This document shows, piece by piece, positions 49,987 to 61,793 of a DNA stretch of 64,000 bases. The notes beneath the pieces are model-generated. The model did not search any database and had not been told where the DNA came from. It saw nothing but the letters and a program-made list of their open reading frames with translations. Origin of the DNA: Prunella strophiata (Eukaryota > Chordata > Aves > Passeriformes > Prunellidae); contig JAZBQD010000030.1 in assembly GCA_036583965.1 (NCBI GenBank), positions 88,519,300 through 88,583,299 of the forward strand, written 5' to 3'. How positions within the stretch are numbered: position 1 is the stretch's first letter; the number at the start of each line of letters is the position of its first letter. The translations under genes and the position numbers were made by a program.

Positions 49987-52826
49987 TTAAATTTGTTCTT
50001 CAAGTGGTTCAAGGCTGTCCAAGTGTTTTTTAGGTGTATCATCACTATGACGGCTTTGGCAATGGGTTAAATGTTTCTTAAAGCCTCGGGGGAAATTTGA
50101 TTCAAAATTACAACGGGGACACTTCAACAGACTTTGACCATGAGCAGCAACATGATTTTTAAGAAGAGACTCCAAGAGAAAAGCTTTGCCACATATTTTA
50201 CATTTGTATGGGCTTTGAACATTATGCTTGTTAACTAAATGGTGCAAGACAGCACCTTTTTTCATTGCACGACAGCAACAAATTTTGCAGTAATACTTTC
50301 CCTTGCCACGCTTCATGTATTTTGCTATTTCTTCCTCAGAGATGAAAGCCTCTTTCTCTTCAGTAAATTGAAGCACACACTGTGGCTGCGTAGGCGTAGT
50401 TGCATCCATTTTGCTTTCTTTGCTGTAATCAGATGACTCCATATCATACTGCTCTTGGTCACTGTTGGATTCTTGTTCCTTTATCTCCATTGAGTCCACC
50501 ACTGGTTTTCCACACTCACTGCTATTTAGTTCAGAATCTGAGTTCTCCTGGTTTTCCTTCTTGGGCTTCTTTTTTGGGCATGAATATAACATGTGTTCAG
50601 GTGATTCTTTGGCTAATATCGATTGTTCATCCTGTGAGAATAAATCATCCAGTGGTTTCTGATCATCTAAACTGTGAGAGAGAAAGTCACTCTCACCAGA
50701 CTCACTAGGTGTTTGGGGCTCAGAGAAAAAGCCCGAAGCAGATTTGTGAGGCTCGGAAAACAGGATGTTCTTCTGGATTTCAGAAGGTACAGTAGTTTCA
50801 GCATGTCTCTGGACATCAGAGGATAGAGCAGCAGCAGGCTTCTGCATCTCAGAAAATACAGCATGCTTTTAGAACATCAGGGGAAACAGCAGATTTCTGG
50901 CAGTCTGTGAAAACAGCTTGCTTGAGTGTCTCAGGAGAAACAGAAGTAGGTTTCTGGGAGTCAGTAAAAAAGCCGTGTTTCTGAACTTCAGGAGATGTGG
51001 ATTTCTGAGACTCTAGAAACGAAGTAGACTCCTGAACCTCAGAGGAAATGGAAGTGAGTTTCTGGGCTTCAGAAAACAGGGCATGCTTCTGGACTTCAGA
51101 AGAAACAAGAGCGGATTTTTGGGCTTCAGAACACAGAGCTTGCTTTTGACCTTCAGTAGAAACAGCAGAACTAGACGTCTGATTCTGGGGCTCAGGAAAG
51201 ACAGCACGTTTCTGGACATCAGTAGAAGCAGTGGGATTAGATTTACGAGTCTCTGGGAACAACACTCTTTTCCGAGATTCAGGGAAATGAGCTCGTTTCT
51301 GAATCTCAGATGAAGCAGCAGAGGTGGATTTCTGAGTTTCAGAAAAATACATAGATTTCCGTGACTCAGAGAGTTTCCAAGATTCAGGAGACACTGAAAC
51401 ACCAGGCTTACGGACCTCAGGAAAGAAAGAAGGCTTCCAAGAGTCAGAGGAAACAGTGTGACTGGACTTTCGAAGCTCGGGAGAAACAGGGGAAGAATGC
51501 TTCCATGTGTCAGGGGACAGAACAGGTTTCCAACCTTCAGGGTAAACAGATGAGATGGGTTTCCAGGGCTCAGAAGAAACAAGAGTAGACTTCTGGGATT
51601 CAGAAAAGGACGTAGACTTACACGAATCAGAAACAAGCCTCCTAGGTTCTGGCAACACAACCGGACCAGGCCTTCGGGACTCAGGGGCAGACCGCCGGGA
51701 TTCTACAGACACCGACACAGGCAGGCTTTGAAGCCCAGGGAGAAACTGAGGAAGACTTCTGCACTTCATGAGGTGAAGATCTCCAGGGCTCGGGGGAAAC
51801 AGTTGGAGCAGGTCTCCATGACTCCGGCGAAACCGCAGAAGCAGGCCTCCGGCTCTCAGGAGAAGAAGCAGAAGCGGGCCTACGCATTTGAGAGGGATGC
51901 CTCCGTGGCTCAGGAGACCCAGCTGGGGCATACCTCCGTGGCTCAGGGGACACTGCTGGAGGAGGTTTCTTTGGCTCTGGTGACACAGCAGGGGAGTATC
52001 TGCGGGGTTCTGGAGACACAGCAGGAGAATGGCGGCGGGGCTCAGGTGACATGGCAGGGGAATGCCGACGGGGCTCTGGAGACGTTGCTGGGGAGTGCCG
52101 ACGGGGCTCTGGCGACGCGGCCGGGGCTGGCTTCGGTGGGTCGGGGGACACAGCAGGAGATGGCTTCTGTGGGTCAGGAGACACGACAGGAGATGGCTTC
52201 TGTGGGTCAGGAGACACAGCAGGAGATGGCTTCTGTGGGTCAGGAGACATAGATGAGGCTAACTTCTCTGGATCAGGAGATGTGGCCTGGGCTGTCTTTT
52301 CTGGATCTGGGGATACAGTCTGGACTGACTTCTCTGGCTCTGGGGAAGTCACCTGAGCAGACTTCTGGGGCTCTGGAGACACAGAAGTTTTCTGAAGCTT
52401 GGGGGAAACAACAGGTTCAGATTTGGGGAGTTCAGGAGAAAGGGCAGGTTTGCGTGACTCAGGGGAAAGGGTAGGTTTCTGTGGCTCCAACATGACACTT
52501 TTCTTGGATGAATCTGAATCTCCTTCTCCCTGTTGCTCTTTCTGTTCTTCATTCCACTTCTCAGGTGCTGCATGCTGTGCTTTGATGTGATAATATACGT
52601 TGCAATACATCTTGCTGGTAAAGAAACATTTATGGCAATGAAACAGTTTTGCACTTTTTTGATAAAATATAAGTTTACCCAAACCAGCAGCATCCATTTC
52701 ATCACAATACTCTGGGTGAACGGTACCCATATGAATCTGTATGTTTTCATAGTCAGTTCCCCTGAAGCTGCAGTAGTCACATTCCAAGCGCTCTGTGGTT
52801 TTACGTAGTATCTGCAACATGTCCAT
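49987..52826 (-). CDS. CHAMP1: CHAMP1, chromosome alignment-maintaining phosphoprotein; coding exon with two single-base insertions
   Basis: CHAMP1 acts at kinetochores and the spindle in chromosome alignment, binds MAD2L2 (REV7), and joins POGZ/HP1 heterochromatin complexes. I place the start at 52826 (MDMLQILRKTTERLECD), which aligns residue for residue in length with the mammalian N-terminus and sits 4 nt after an AG acceptor (CTATAG, 52836-52831). Two N-terminal C2H2 fingers (C16/C19/H32/H37 and C64/C67/H80/H85) are followed by a long Pro/Ser-rich repeat region of SPEP/SPDP-x-[KR]-x units, then WK-type units (SPESWKLSE, SEPWKP) and FPE-type units (FPESRKR, FPETRKS). The C-terminus is nearly identical to mammals: EEKEAFISEEEIAKYMKRG and three fingers ending FKKHLTHCQSRH. 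The frame shifts +1 within about 51681-51745 and again in the T-run 50867-50870 (four where three are expected). Corrected length is 945 residues against 812 in human, mainly from extra repeats. Confidence 0.97.
51880..52480 (-). repeat. CHAMP1: Coding minisatellite of CHAMP1 (SPEP/SPDP units)
   Basis: Tandem DNA units of roughly 30-48 bp encode SPEPRRHSPA and SPDPQKPSPAV-like repeats. Copies near 52140-52250 are almost identical (GGAGATGGCTTCTGTGGGTC repeated three times on the plus strand), which suggests recent unit gain or loss. Antisense frames over this array give Gly-rich shadow ORFs. Confidence 0.9.
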
Positions 52827-52830
52827 TTTC

Positions 52831-55800
52831 CTATAGGCAGTAACAATTTCCACAGCACTGCACCTTTTAAAGAGGATTTTCCAGGTCCTGCAATAAAGGA
52901 AAAAGATCTGTATAGTTATCCATCCATGTTAATTTCAACTCTGTCATTCCTAAATAACCACGTGGGCTTTTCCCTGTTCACTCCCCCCTCCCTTTTTAGA
53001 AAGCATAAACTGACTACTTCATGGAGAAACCCAAACATAGGTGTCACCAACTCCTGAAAGTCATTCTGCATCAGCAAAACTTGAAAAAACAAAGCTTATA
53101 TTTAACAATAGGACTTCCTACCTATGTAAAAAAACTGGAAGCAAATGATAAAAAAGGAACTGCAGGTGATGAAGAGCAAAGTTTGAATTTCATTTGATAA
53201 ATCTGACTTGTTTTCTCCATTGTCTTCTCTTCCCATATTTGATGTGCTTTTATTGGCATTGCATTATTTACATTACACACTGTAAACTGAAAACAAAAAG
53301 TACTTTGGGAAGTACTTGAAACACTGCCACTGAGATAAGGCCATTTAAAAAATGCATCTCCATCATTAAATTTCAAAACAAATCAGCAGTTTTTGACAAA
53401 GACCAAAAAAAATTCAAGAAAACAGCAGCGTAAAGCCTAGGCTGTTTTCATCTGTCAAATACTGACTTCTTTTCACTAATTACATGAAAAAAAAAATAAC
53501 GCTGATCATAAAAACTTCATCTATTATGAAAAGGACTTTTCCTGTTCCATTATTTCATCTGTTGCCCCAATAACAACAGAAGTACTATTTAAGAAAAACA
53601 GCAGGGGGCTTTTTCCCAGTTGGTAGTTAACAGTCTGCTGTATCCAGAACATTGTTTTCATCACCCCAAAGATGGACATTTCTCAAAATTAATGTTTTTT
53701 GCAAGACTTTAAAAAACCCAACATAACAACAACAAAAAATAAACAAAAAAGAACACCACAAAAAACAACCAACCCCCCCACCCAAATGTAAATAGCTTTT
53801 AATGATTTGGCTAGACTTCCCTATTTCCAGCAGAATTAAACCAGATTAGCTACTACAATAAGCAGAAAACCAAGTCTAGCCATATTCTGTAAGTTATATT
53901 GACATAAAACTGGAAGGTAAAAAGGACATTTAAGTGAAATGCACACACTTTTTTCTTGTAGGTTGAAATTAAACAGTTGTTATATGATTAATCATGCTAT
54001 GCTATCAAGCTGATTTTGGGGGGTCTTGTAAAACATACTACTTCAAAACACTCAAAACTGTTGTTTAATTTTAACATTAATTTACCTGTCTAAATATATA
54101 TTAGACTAACAAGTCTAAAAATATGCATTCAAAGCAAGTTTTCTTAATTTATTCCTAAAGCATTTTCCCCCGGTTTCTTATGGAAATGAGTCTTACACAA
54201 ACACATTGCCCTACAGTCAATGCCAATCAAACCGGACAAAGCATCCAGCCTTACTTTGCATTTCTACACCTTTCATGAAAATCAGGAACTAGAGAATGCA
54301 AGCAATGCCTCCACTGAGGCAGAATATCTCACTTAGCAGCAACTTCTTCTGTTTAGCCTCTTCACAAAAAGTCTTGAAACATTCAGAGCAAGCAGTATCT
54401 GATTCAGCTTGTAATTAAGGAAAAGGGGAAGGAATTCAAAATACTACAGCAGTGAGTTGCTTTGGGCTTGGGGTAGAGACAGAATGAAAGCAAATTAGCA
54501 GTGCTGCTAAAGGATGAGATAGATACAGCAAAAAAAAAAAAACAGGAAAGGAGCTGAGGAGCAGGAGGGCACAAATCCTTAAGAAATACAGGTTCACTAG
54601 CTCAGCTGCTTATGGAGCAACTCCTTTGTGTGCACTGTGCATACATGTAGATTTCCAATTGGGAAGCATGGTGGAACCACATACAGAGCTTTAAGAAGGA
54701 GCCTGCTTTACAACATGAGGCAAAGAAACAGCATCTGACCACAGGCTAGCTACAAATGAGAAGTAATTACTCTGCTCTACAAACACTGAAGTGGAAGGGC
54801 CTTTGGGGTATAAGTTGCATATACTGGCAGCCATACAAAACACACCCCAAATTATAGCCCACACCACATTCAGTGTTGACCCAAAACACTTCCCAACATC
54901 TTATAGCAAATTTTTTTATGTCTGTAAAAGATGAAAACAAAACAAAGATGACAGCAGTGCTCAGTGGGCTGTATCTCTGCAACAGAAAATAACTTGCCAA
55001 TTGTAAAAACCCACAGCACATCATGTCTTAGTACTCTAAAAAAACCTTCAAATCTTTATGAACTATAGTATATATTCTGCTTGCAGGACTCAGGACAATA
55101 GGAGGAAAGGAAAATTTAAATTTGAAAGCAAACATTTCTGAATTGCTGATATGAGCGAAATAAAAAGGTTTCACATTTTTTTATCAAATCACAGCAGAAC
55201 ATAATTAGGACAATGAAGACATACTGCAGTAATCATGTTTTTAGACTTGAAAGGGAATTTGTCAATTCCAAAATTGGTTGTAATCCTGAATTATCCATTT
55301 TCTTTACACTAGAAAACCAAAAAAAGGGATTTTCTAATTTATCACAGTTTATAATAAAGTTTACCAGACAATCTTTTCTACTCTCTTCATAATTTCCCAG
55401 CTCTTGGCATGTCACCTGTTGCCCTTGCTGCAGTTTTTTGTTATTTGCTGAAGTACACTTCACCCCACCTCCCACCCTCTTCTTTTATTCAGTTCTACCA
55501 TACTTTATGATGAAAGTTCCCACTTTCTTTCCAAATACAACAATTAGAAAAAGTCAGTGGCCCCCTTCCACAAATTGTCCACATTGCTTCTAAGCTTTTT
55601 TGACCATGAGATTATTTTGGAACCAAAGAAGTTACAGGCACAGCCCAGACATCCAAAGTCTTGACAGTCAAGCCTTCTGTGTAAGAAATAACATCGAAGA
55701 GCTGAGAGCACTTTCTCTCACATTGCCATCACTCACCATTTTTAGCTTTGTAACTCAACCCACTGTCTCTGGCAGTCACTGAAGTAACTGCTGAAATCTC

Positions 55801-58800
55801 TACTCAATTGAGGCATCCTACTGAGCAAGACAACCCTTTGTTATTGCAGTACCTTGGGATGCAAGCCCATGGAATAGTAAATCTAGTTTTAGAATAGTTA
55901 CTGAGATCAGTAGCAAACTTAAACAGTGCTAAGCCCCTATTAACTCATCTTGTCAATTTAAGTTTGTTGAAACACTTCTGGAAGAATAAACTCTGAGATG
56001 TTGCTGGTTCACTTAGCACAGATCTAAACAGCTAGCTTGAAATATTTTCCTGTCAAGCCCTCCAGACTCCTTCTCAATATTGAGCTCCAATGCCACTGTC
56101 TCTACATGGTTTTGGTTGCTGCCCTCCTCTGTACTCAGGTTTATCACACAGATGACTCTGCTTCACACTGCTCTTTGCCATCAGCTCCTTGTTCTGCACT
56201 GGATCCTGGCTTGCCTAGTTGGGTGAAAGTGCAAGGAACAACACATCACTGTTTTCTAGAGTCCCACACCAGCAGAGGCAGCCAGCCTAGAAACCATATG
56301 CTCAGTAACCAGGTCCCCATGGCCTTGGTCCTGCATGAAGTGTGATGTAATCTGTGCTCAGCAGCATCCTTTTGGCAACATTGACAGAGATGGACCATGC
56401 TCCCTCTGTGTACATGCATTATTACAGGCATTAAAGGGAACTAGCTCTGTGCTGCTGCAAATCAAACCCATAAAAAGGGTTTATTAATAAATTGTGTGAT
56501 TTTTTTCAGGGTGCTCCATGTGCACTGCAAAGACCTGGACCTAGTACTAAATCACAACATCATTCTAGTCCTCTAAAGCTCTTTCAGGAAAAGTATGAAT
56601 TTCAGGACAAAGATCAAATTGTCATGAGCAACAGCTTCTCCATTAAACAAAGCAGAAGACAGATGGCCACTGGAGTATCTCTCAAGACTTCTTCAATACT
56701 CCTAGGAGGACAAAGAAGCTGCCACCTCTGCAAGTACAAATAACTGCTGTGCAGGCCCCAGGCCACTTTGTTTAGCTGAACACTCTGCCAGGCCATAACT
56801 GTTTAGTAAAAAGGACACTTGAGCATTCCCCTATTCAAACTCTCAGGTAACAGGATGTGCAGTGCAGCAGTGGCTGTAACTGAGGCTGTGCTGCATGCTA
56901 CTGTAACACTACAAAGCACAACACATTTCTTAATTGCTCTTTCTGCCTTCCCTCCTACTTTTCTCACTTTCCATGACTGCAACACTGAGAAAACAAATAC
57001 ACATGCAGCCAAACAGAGCACACTACAACTGAAGCAGAGGCCTGGAGCCCAGCATTTATGCCAGTCCTGCATCCCACATCCTGCCTTCAAGACAAAATCC
57101 TGTGATTCAACTAAGATTCTGGGCTTGCAATACTAAATTTTAACTTAAGGCAGCCAAGACTCATTCAGTCTTCCTAAGACATTACATTTCCCACTGAAAT
57201 CTACCTGAACAGGTAAGTGCTTCTGGCTATAAGCTCACTATATCCTCAGATATCAAGCACAATAACAGAATCAACACCAACTCAGCTCTTAGCTGACTTG
57301 AAGTGACACAGATCAATGTCCATCACTCAATTTAAAGCTGCCTGAAGAGACACAAATCTCAGAAGTGGGACCACCAGTCCCAATTGCTGCTCCATCAGCC
57401 ACCTCTTCCCAACCCCTCTTCTTCAGGCATGTTTAGAACCTACATACAGAGGTTCCTACCACCAACTGTCTCCTCTATCCACTGAGATGCTGAAGATCCT
57501 TACACCAGTTCCTGTCCCCTACATTGCAGTTCTGGCCATAATCTCCTCCACCAGAGGAAAAATAGAAAAACAGCATGGGGAAAGGATTAGTAATGAGGGC
57601 ATGTATCCAGCTGAGAAAAGAACAACCATCACTGCTTTTCTTGATTTGTTCTTAGCAGCCAAGAGGCTAAAGTCGTGATTTGGCAGAAAGAAGAAGTATC
57701 CAGGAAGTCAGAGGCAGCGAGATAACCACAAATTCAACCAAAAGTTGGTTATGAGTATAGCAAGGCAGCCACAGAGTGGAGTCAAACAGCATCAGAAGTT
57801 TCTGCTGAGCTCATGTTAAACCGAGCAACAGGAGCATCCTAAGCTAATGCACAGGGAAGAGAGATCTCCTGATGTCTTCCCAGCCAACACATCCAGCCAT
57901 GTCAGAAACAGTTCCTGGATTCCATATCCCATCCTCCACAAGAATCCCACTTAAGATTAAGCCATACAGCCTCTCAAAAACCTCCCAGTGGAAGAAAAGT
58001 GGAAAAATGCAGAGGAGATACCTACATATCTCAACAAGGAATCCATGCAGGTGTTGGCACAACATGACTCTGGCAGCAAACAAGATGTTTCTACTTTTTA
58101 ACTCCATTCCAAATTTCATAGCTACAAGTCTTCCAATCATTCCTGGTAATTTTTAATAAACACATTCTACACTTAGCATTGCAACAGTTAATATATATAC
58201 TGTTTTTATATATACACTGCATTTTTCCTCTACTGAAGATAAGCTGTGACTGAGGGAAGCAACAAAGGGCTTAAAGCTAAAGATCTAGACTCTTTGTGAG
58301 CACAGAAAATTAGATCTCTTTTAACATTACATGAAGAAATTCAGAGCACAGCAACAAGTAGTCTGCCACATCATTGTTCAAAATCAGACTGTCTTCTCAG
58401 TAGCAGAAGAATCTATAACTCTTTTCCTCTCCATGAATAATCAAGCCTGGTGAAACACAAGTAGATAGAGAACATACAACATACTTTAATGACACCAACA
58501 TAGCTGGGAAAATTATGCAGAAGAAAAGCCCTGTGTTTTTCTGCAATGCACTACAACCACATATAAGATCCCCTATACCAGTCACTGCACAGGAAGGATC
58601 ACTGTTCATTTTCATCAGCCTTGGAAGTTTCTTGCAGGCAAACAGTTCAGTCATAACCTCTGTCAGTGAGGAGGGTCAATGGCAAATCTGTTCCCAGCAA
58701 AAGAAAGCTGAGTAAGCAAGATACAGTGGCATCACTGCCTCTTCTAGCAGGAACAGATCCAGACTTTTGCTGGGTTTAAGCAAAAGGAAAAATTACATGT

Positions 58801-60740
58801 TCTTGCAGTGCCAAAAAGTGAATGGCAGTCTGGTGGCAGCATGATGCTTCTCTTGAAGCTACATCCCTGTGTTGTGACTGACAAAGAGAAGTTTAGCTCC
58901 CAGAGGAAGCTGCACACCAACACCCCACAGTGGGGCAGAGCAGGCAAGGCACAGCGCACTAGGCAGGTAAGGGCATCACTTCCAAGGCACCATGAACAAG
59001 ACAGGCAGCCCTGTGCTCCTGCTAGTCCAGATGTATCTCACTACAACCTCACATCTGAACTCCCAGCTACCAGCCAGTCTACTCAGGCTAAGTTCCACCA
59101 GCAACAATTGCTGAACAAGGTCTTTAAAATGACACAGCTACACAAGGCACTAACACTCCTGACCCAACCAGCCACTGAAACAGTACGATATGCTAAGAAC
59201 ATGGGAGGCAGCCAGATCCAGGCAGGAAATGCTGTATTATGAAGTCCCATGTTCCCTGGAAAGGTTCAAGCCAGGGGAGATCTAAGAAGTGACAATACTT
59301 GATGCACATGCAGATGACTTAAGAAAAACAAAGCACCCAGAACTGCAGCAATTTTGCAGTACTTCAATCTTTGTTAAGAGAATGACAAGTCTAGACAACA
59401 TTAGTTCTCAATACAAGATCTAACAACAATCTAAATTGCAGAGTAAAATCAATGTACCTTTGACAGATGCAAGACAGAAGAAATTAATTCCATGTACTTC
59501 TGACACAGCTTTCTAACTCCGAGCTCACAATTCCACTTAGTTGGCTTCCAAAAACAGCCCCAAAAGCCTTGTTGCTGCAGTGCTGTACCTGAGCTAATGA
59601 AGTGCCACCAGACCCACCACAGCATTACAATCTAGTCAAGAACTGAATTAAGGTGTGAAACTTGGTCATAACATGTTAAGAATTCCATTTACACTACCCT
59701 GAAAGAATATGGAGTTCAAGGGAAGATTATGGAAGAGAAATATGAAATCCAAAGTTTCTATATTCTTCACTTGCAAAAAATTCATAGAACCACTGAAGCT
59801 GGAAAAGACCTCTCAGATCATCGAGCTCCAACCTATGACTGAACACCACCTTGTCAAGCAGACCATGGCACTCAGTGCCACATCCAGTTTTTCCTTAAAC
59901 ATCTCCGGGGACAGTGACTCCAACACCACTCTGGACAGTCCATTCCCAATGTCTAATCACTTTCACAGTGAAGAAACTCTTCCTAATGTCCAATCTAAAC
60001 GTCCGTTCGGTGCAATTTAAGATTATGTCCTCTCGTCCTGTCACTTGCTGCCTGGGAGAAGAGGCCGACCCCCACCTGGCTATACCCTCCTTTCACGTGG
60101 TTGTGGAGGGTGAGAGGGTCCCCCCTGAGCCTCCTCCTCTGCAGGCTGAACAACCCCAGCTCGCTCAGCCGCTCCTCACAGGACATGCTCTCCAGAACTG
60201 TTCTGAGCCTTGGTCCTGCACCTGCTTCTCTGCTCCCACGTGCGACGCAGCCGCTCCCGGCAGCTATTTCTGTCACCGGGGAAGGGCCCGGTCCCGGCGG
60301 GGACACGTCCCGTGCCGAACTCGCTATCCCAGGACAGCAGACCGGCAGCGTGCTCCTCCCGCTCCTCGCTCCGCCGGCATCACTTTAACTTTCCAGCGGG
60401 AAGGGGGTGCCTGCGGGATCGGCTTTCCCGGGGCCGCCGGCTCCCTGCCGCCCGGCCCTCCCGGGGGCCGCACCCCGGGGCTGGGGGCCACGCCGCCCCC
60501 CATTCATCCCGCCCCTCCGGGCGCTCTCCCTCGCCGCCTCCCCTCTCCCTCTTCCCTCCCGTGCGCGGCCCCGCCGGTTTTGTTCCCCCCGCGCCGGCAC
60601 CGGCAGCCGCCGCCGCCCCCCGCGCGGCGGGGGCTGGACAAGGGGAAGGCCCAGGCCCGATGCCCAGGGGGAGGGAGGGAAGCGCGCCGGGCCCGGCGGG
60701 CGGGAGCGGGGGCCGAGCGGGACGGGGCGCCCGCACTCAC
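52831..60740 (-). other. CHAMP1: CHAMP1 intron before the coding exon
   Basis: A roughly 7.9-kb intron from the GTGAGT donor at 60740 to the acceptor at 52831. A second untranslated exon inside it cannot be ruled out. Apart from a CR1 copy (59785-60205) and an A/C-rich tract (about 53731-53770), I see nothing. The plus-strand frames here are not gene-like. Confidence 0.6.
59785..60205 (-). mobile_element. CR1 LINE 3' fragment next to the CHAMP1 CpG island
   Basis: In minus orientation, TTCATAGAACCACTGAAGCT leads into GACCTCTCAGATCATCGAGC, then the CATCCAGTTTTTCCTTAAAC, GTGAAGAAACTCTTCCTAAT, GATTATGTCCTCTCGTCCTG and GGGAGAAGAGGCCGACCCCC blocks. It ends with CTGAACAACCCCAGCTCGCT and is a fairly long CR1 3' copy. 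Confidence 0.95.
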
Positions 60741-60960
60741 CGTTCGGCAGCTCCGGGACGGCGGGCGCGGGGCCGGGGGGGCCGGGCCGGGCTCCCCCCG
60801 CCAATGGCGGCGGCGGCGGCGGCGGGAGGCGGGGCCGGGTCACGTGCCGCGGCCGCGGCGGCGGGGACGGGGACGGGGGCGGGGCCGCGCGCCCTCCGCG
60901 CCCGCCGGCAGGGGGCGCTGCCGCGCCGGGGGCTCGGCCTCGTGTGGGAGCCCCCAGGGG
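60230..60960. promoter_or_regulatory. CHAMP1: CHAMP1 CpG-island promoter
   Basis: Very GC- and CpG-rich sequence with a sharp edge to CR1 DNA on both sides. For minus-strand transcription the order is: GC boxes (GGGGGCGGGGCC at about 60878-60889 and GGCGGGGCC at about 60829-60837), an E-box TCACGTG (60840-60846), an inverted CCAAT (CCAAT on the plus strand at 60801-60805, in a GCCGCCATTGG context on the minus strand) and a strong splice donor at 60741. There is no TATA box. Transcription probably starts between the CCAAT box and the donor. Confidence 0.8.
60741..60800 (-). other. CHAMP1: Probable CHAMP1 untranslated exon 1
   Basis: The minus strand reads GAACG followed by a consensus GTGAGT donor at 60740-60735, just downstream of promoter motifs. 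Mammalian CHAMP1 likewise has a coding region in one exon preceded by untranslated sequence. The upper boundary (start site) is a guess. Confidence 0.55.
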
Positions 60961-60994
60961 GCTTGTCCAGCGCGGGGAGAATTCCAGAATTCCC

Positions 60995-61530
60995 GAAACA
61001 CAGAGTCACTAAGTCACAACCTGGGATCTCAGAGGCAAAAGACCTCTGAGATCCTCCACTATGACCAAACACCACCGTGTCAACAAGACCGTGGCCCTCG
61101 GTGCCATGTCCAGTTTGCCTTAAACACCTCCAGGGATGGTGACTCCACCACCTCCCTGGACAGCCCGTTCCCATAACCAGTCACCCTCTGAGTAAAGAAA
61201 TTCTTCCAAATATCCAGCCTAAAAATCCTTTGATGCCGTTTAAGACTGTGCCCTCTCATCCTGTGGCTGGTTGCCTGGGAGAAGAGCCTGACCCCAACCT
61301 GCTACAGCCTCAGGTGATTGTAGAGAGCAGGTAAGGTCTCCCCTGAGCCTCCTGTTCTCCAGGCCTAAACAACCCCAGCTCCCTCAGCTGCTCCCTAGTA
61401 GCACACCCACTCTATCACTTTTCTCTGGATCTGCCCATTAATATCCTTCCTGAACTGAGGGGCCCAGAAATGGACACAGGATTCTAGGTGTGGGCTCACC
61501 AGTGCCACATAGGCCACACCTCAGGTACTG
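60995..61530 (-). mobile_element. CR1 LINE fragment upstream of CHAMP1
   Basis: A longer, well-preserved CR1 3' region in minus orientation. It has GACCTCTGAGATCCTCCACT, CTCCAGGGATGGTGACTCCA, GTGCCCTCTCATCCTGTGGC, the GGGAGAAGAGCCTGACCCCA block and AACAACCCCAGCTCCCTCAG, and it extends to GAGGGGCCCAGAAATGGACA. That makes about 535 bp of CR1. Confidence 0.95.
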
Positions 61531-61620
61531 TGTGTCCAGTTCTGGACCTCTCATTTCAGGAATTGCTTTTTGTCTTTTGGGTTTTGCAGTGCTTTTTGTC
61601 CAGTATGGAAAGAAGGACAG

Positions 61621-61752
61621 ACTCACAGAATCACAGAACCTATGAAATCAACTCCAACCTATGACTGAGCACCTCTCATGTCAACCAGACCACAGTACTG
61701 GGTATCATGTCCACTTTTTCTTTAAACAACTTCAGGGATGGTTACTCCCTGG
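61621..61752 (-). mobile_element. Third CR1 fragment
   Basis: ACTCACAGAATCACAGAACC is followed by CAACTCCAACCTATGACTGA, GTCAACCAGACCACAGTACT and ACTTCAGGGATGGTTACTCC. It is a separate, more diverged CR1 3' end in minus orientation, ending close to the LTR insertion site. Confidence 0.88.
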
Positions 61753-61793
61753 AAGTGTTTAAAGAAAGACTTTCTGGAGGCTGAGTAGCATTT

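Noticed and set aside
52140..52260. Regularly repeated units suggestive of a CRISPR array
   Set aside because: The units are in-frame coding repeats of CHAMP1 without unique spacers, in a vertebrate genome.
51728..52356. Plus-strand Gly-rich frames (up to 174 codons) opposite CHAMP1
   Set aside because: They are the antisense of the CHAMP1 minisatellite; their repeats mirror the coding repeats.
52827..52853. Upstream ATG at 52853 as the CHAMP1 start
   Set aside because: It lies before a CTATAG splice acceptor, so it is intronic. The start at 52826 matches the mammalian N-terminal length exactly.
59914..61176. A 420-codon plus-strand open frame
   Set aside because: It runs through a CR1 fragment, the CHAMP1 CpG island and a second CR1. 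GC-rich DNA lacks stop codons, and the predicted protein is Arg/Gly/Pro low complexity with no family motif.
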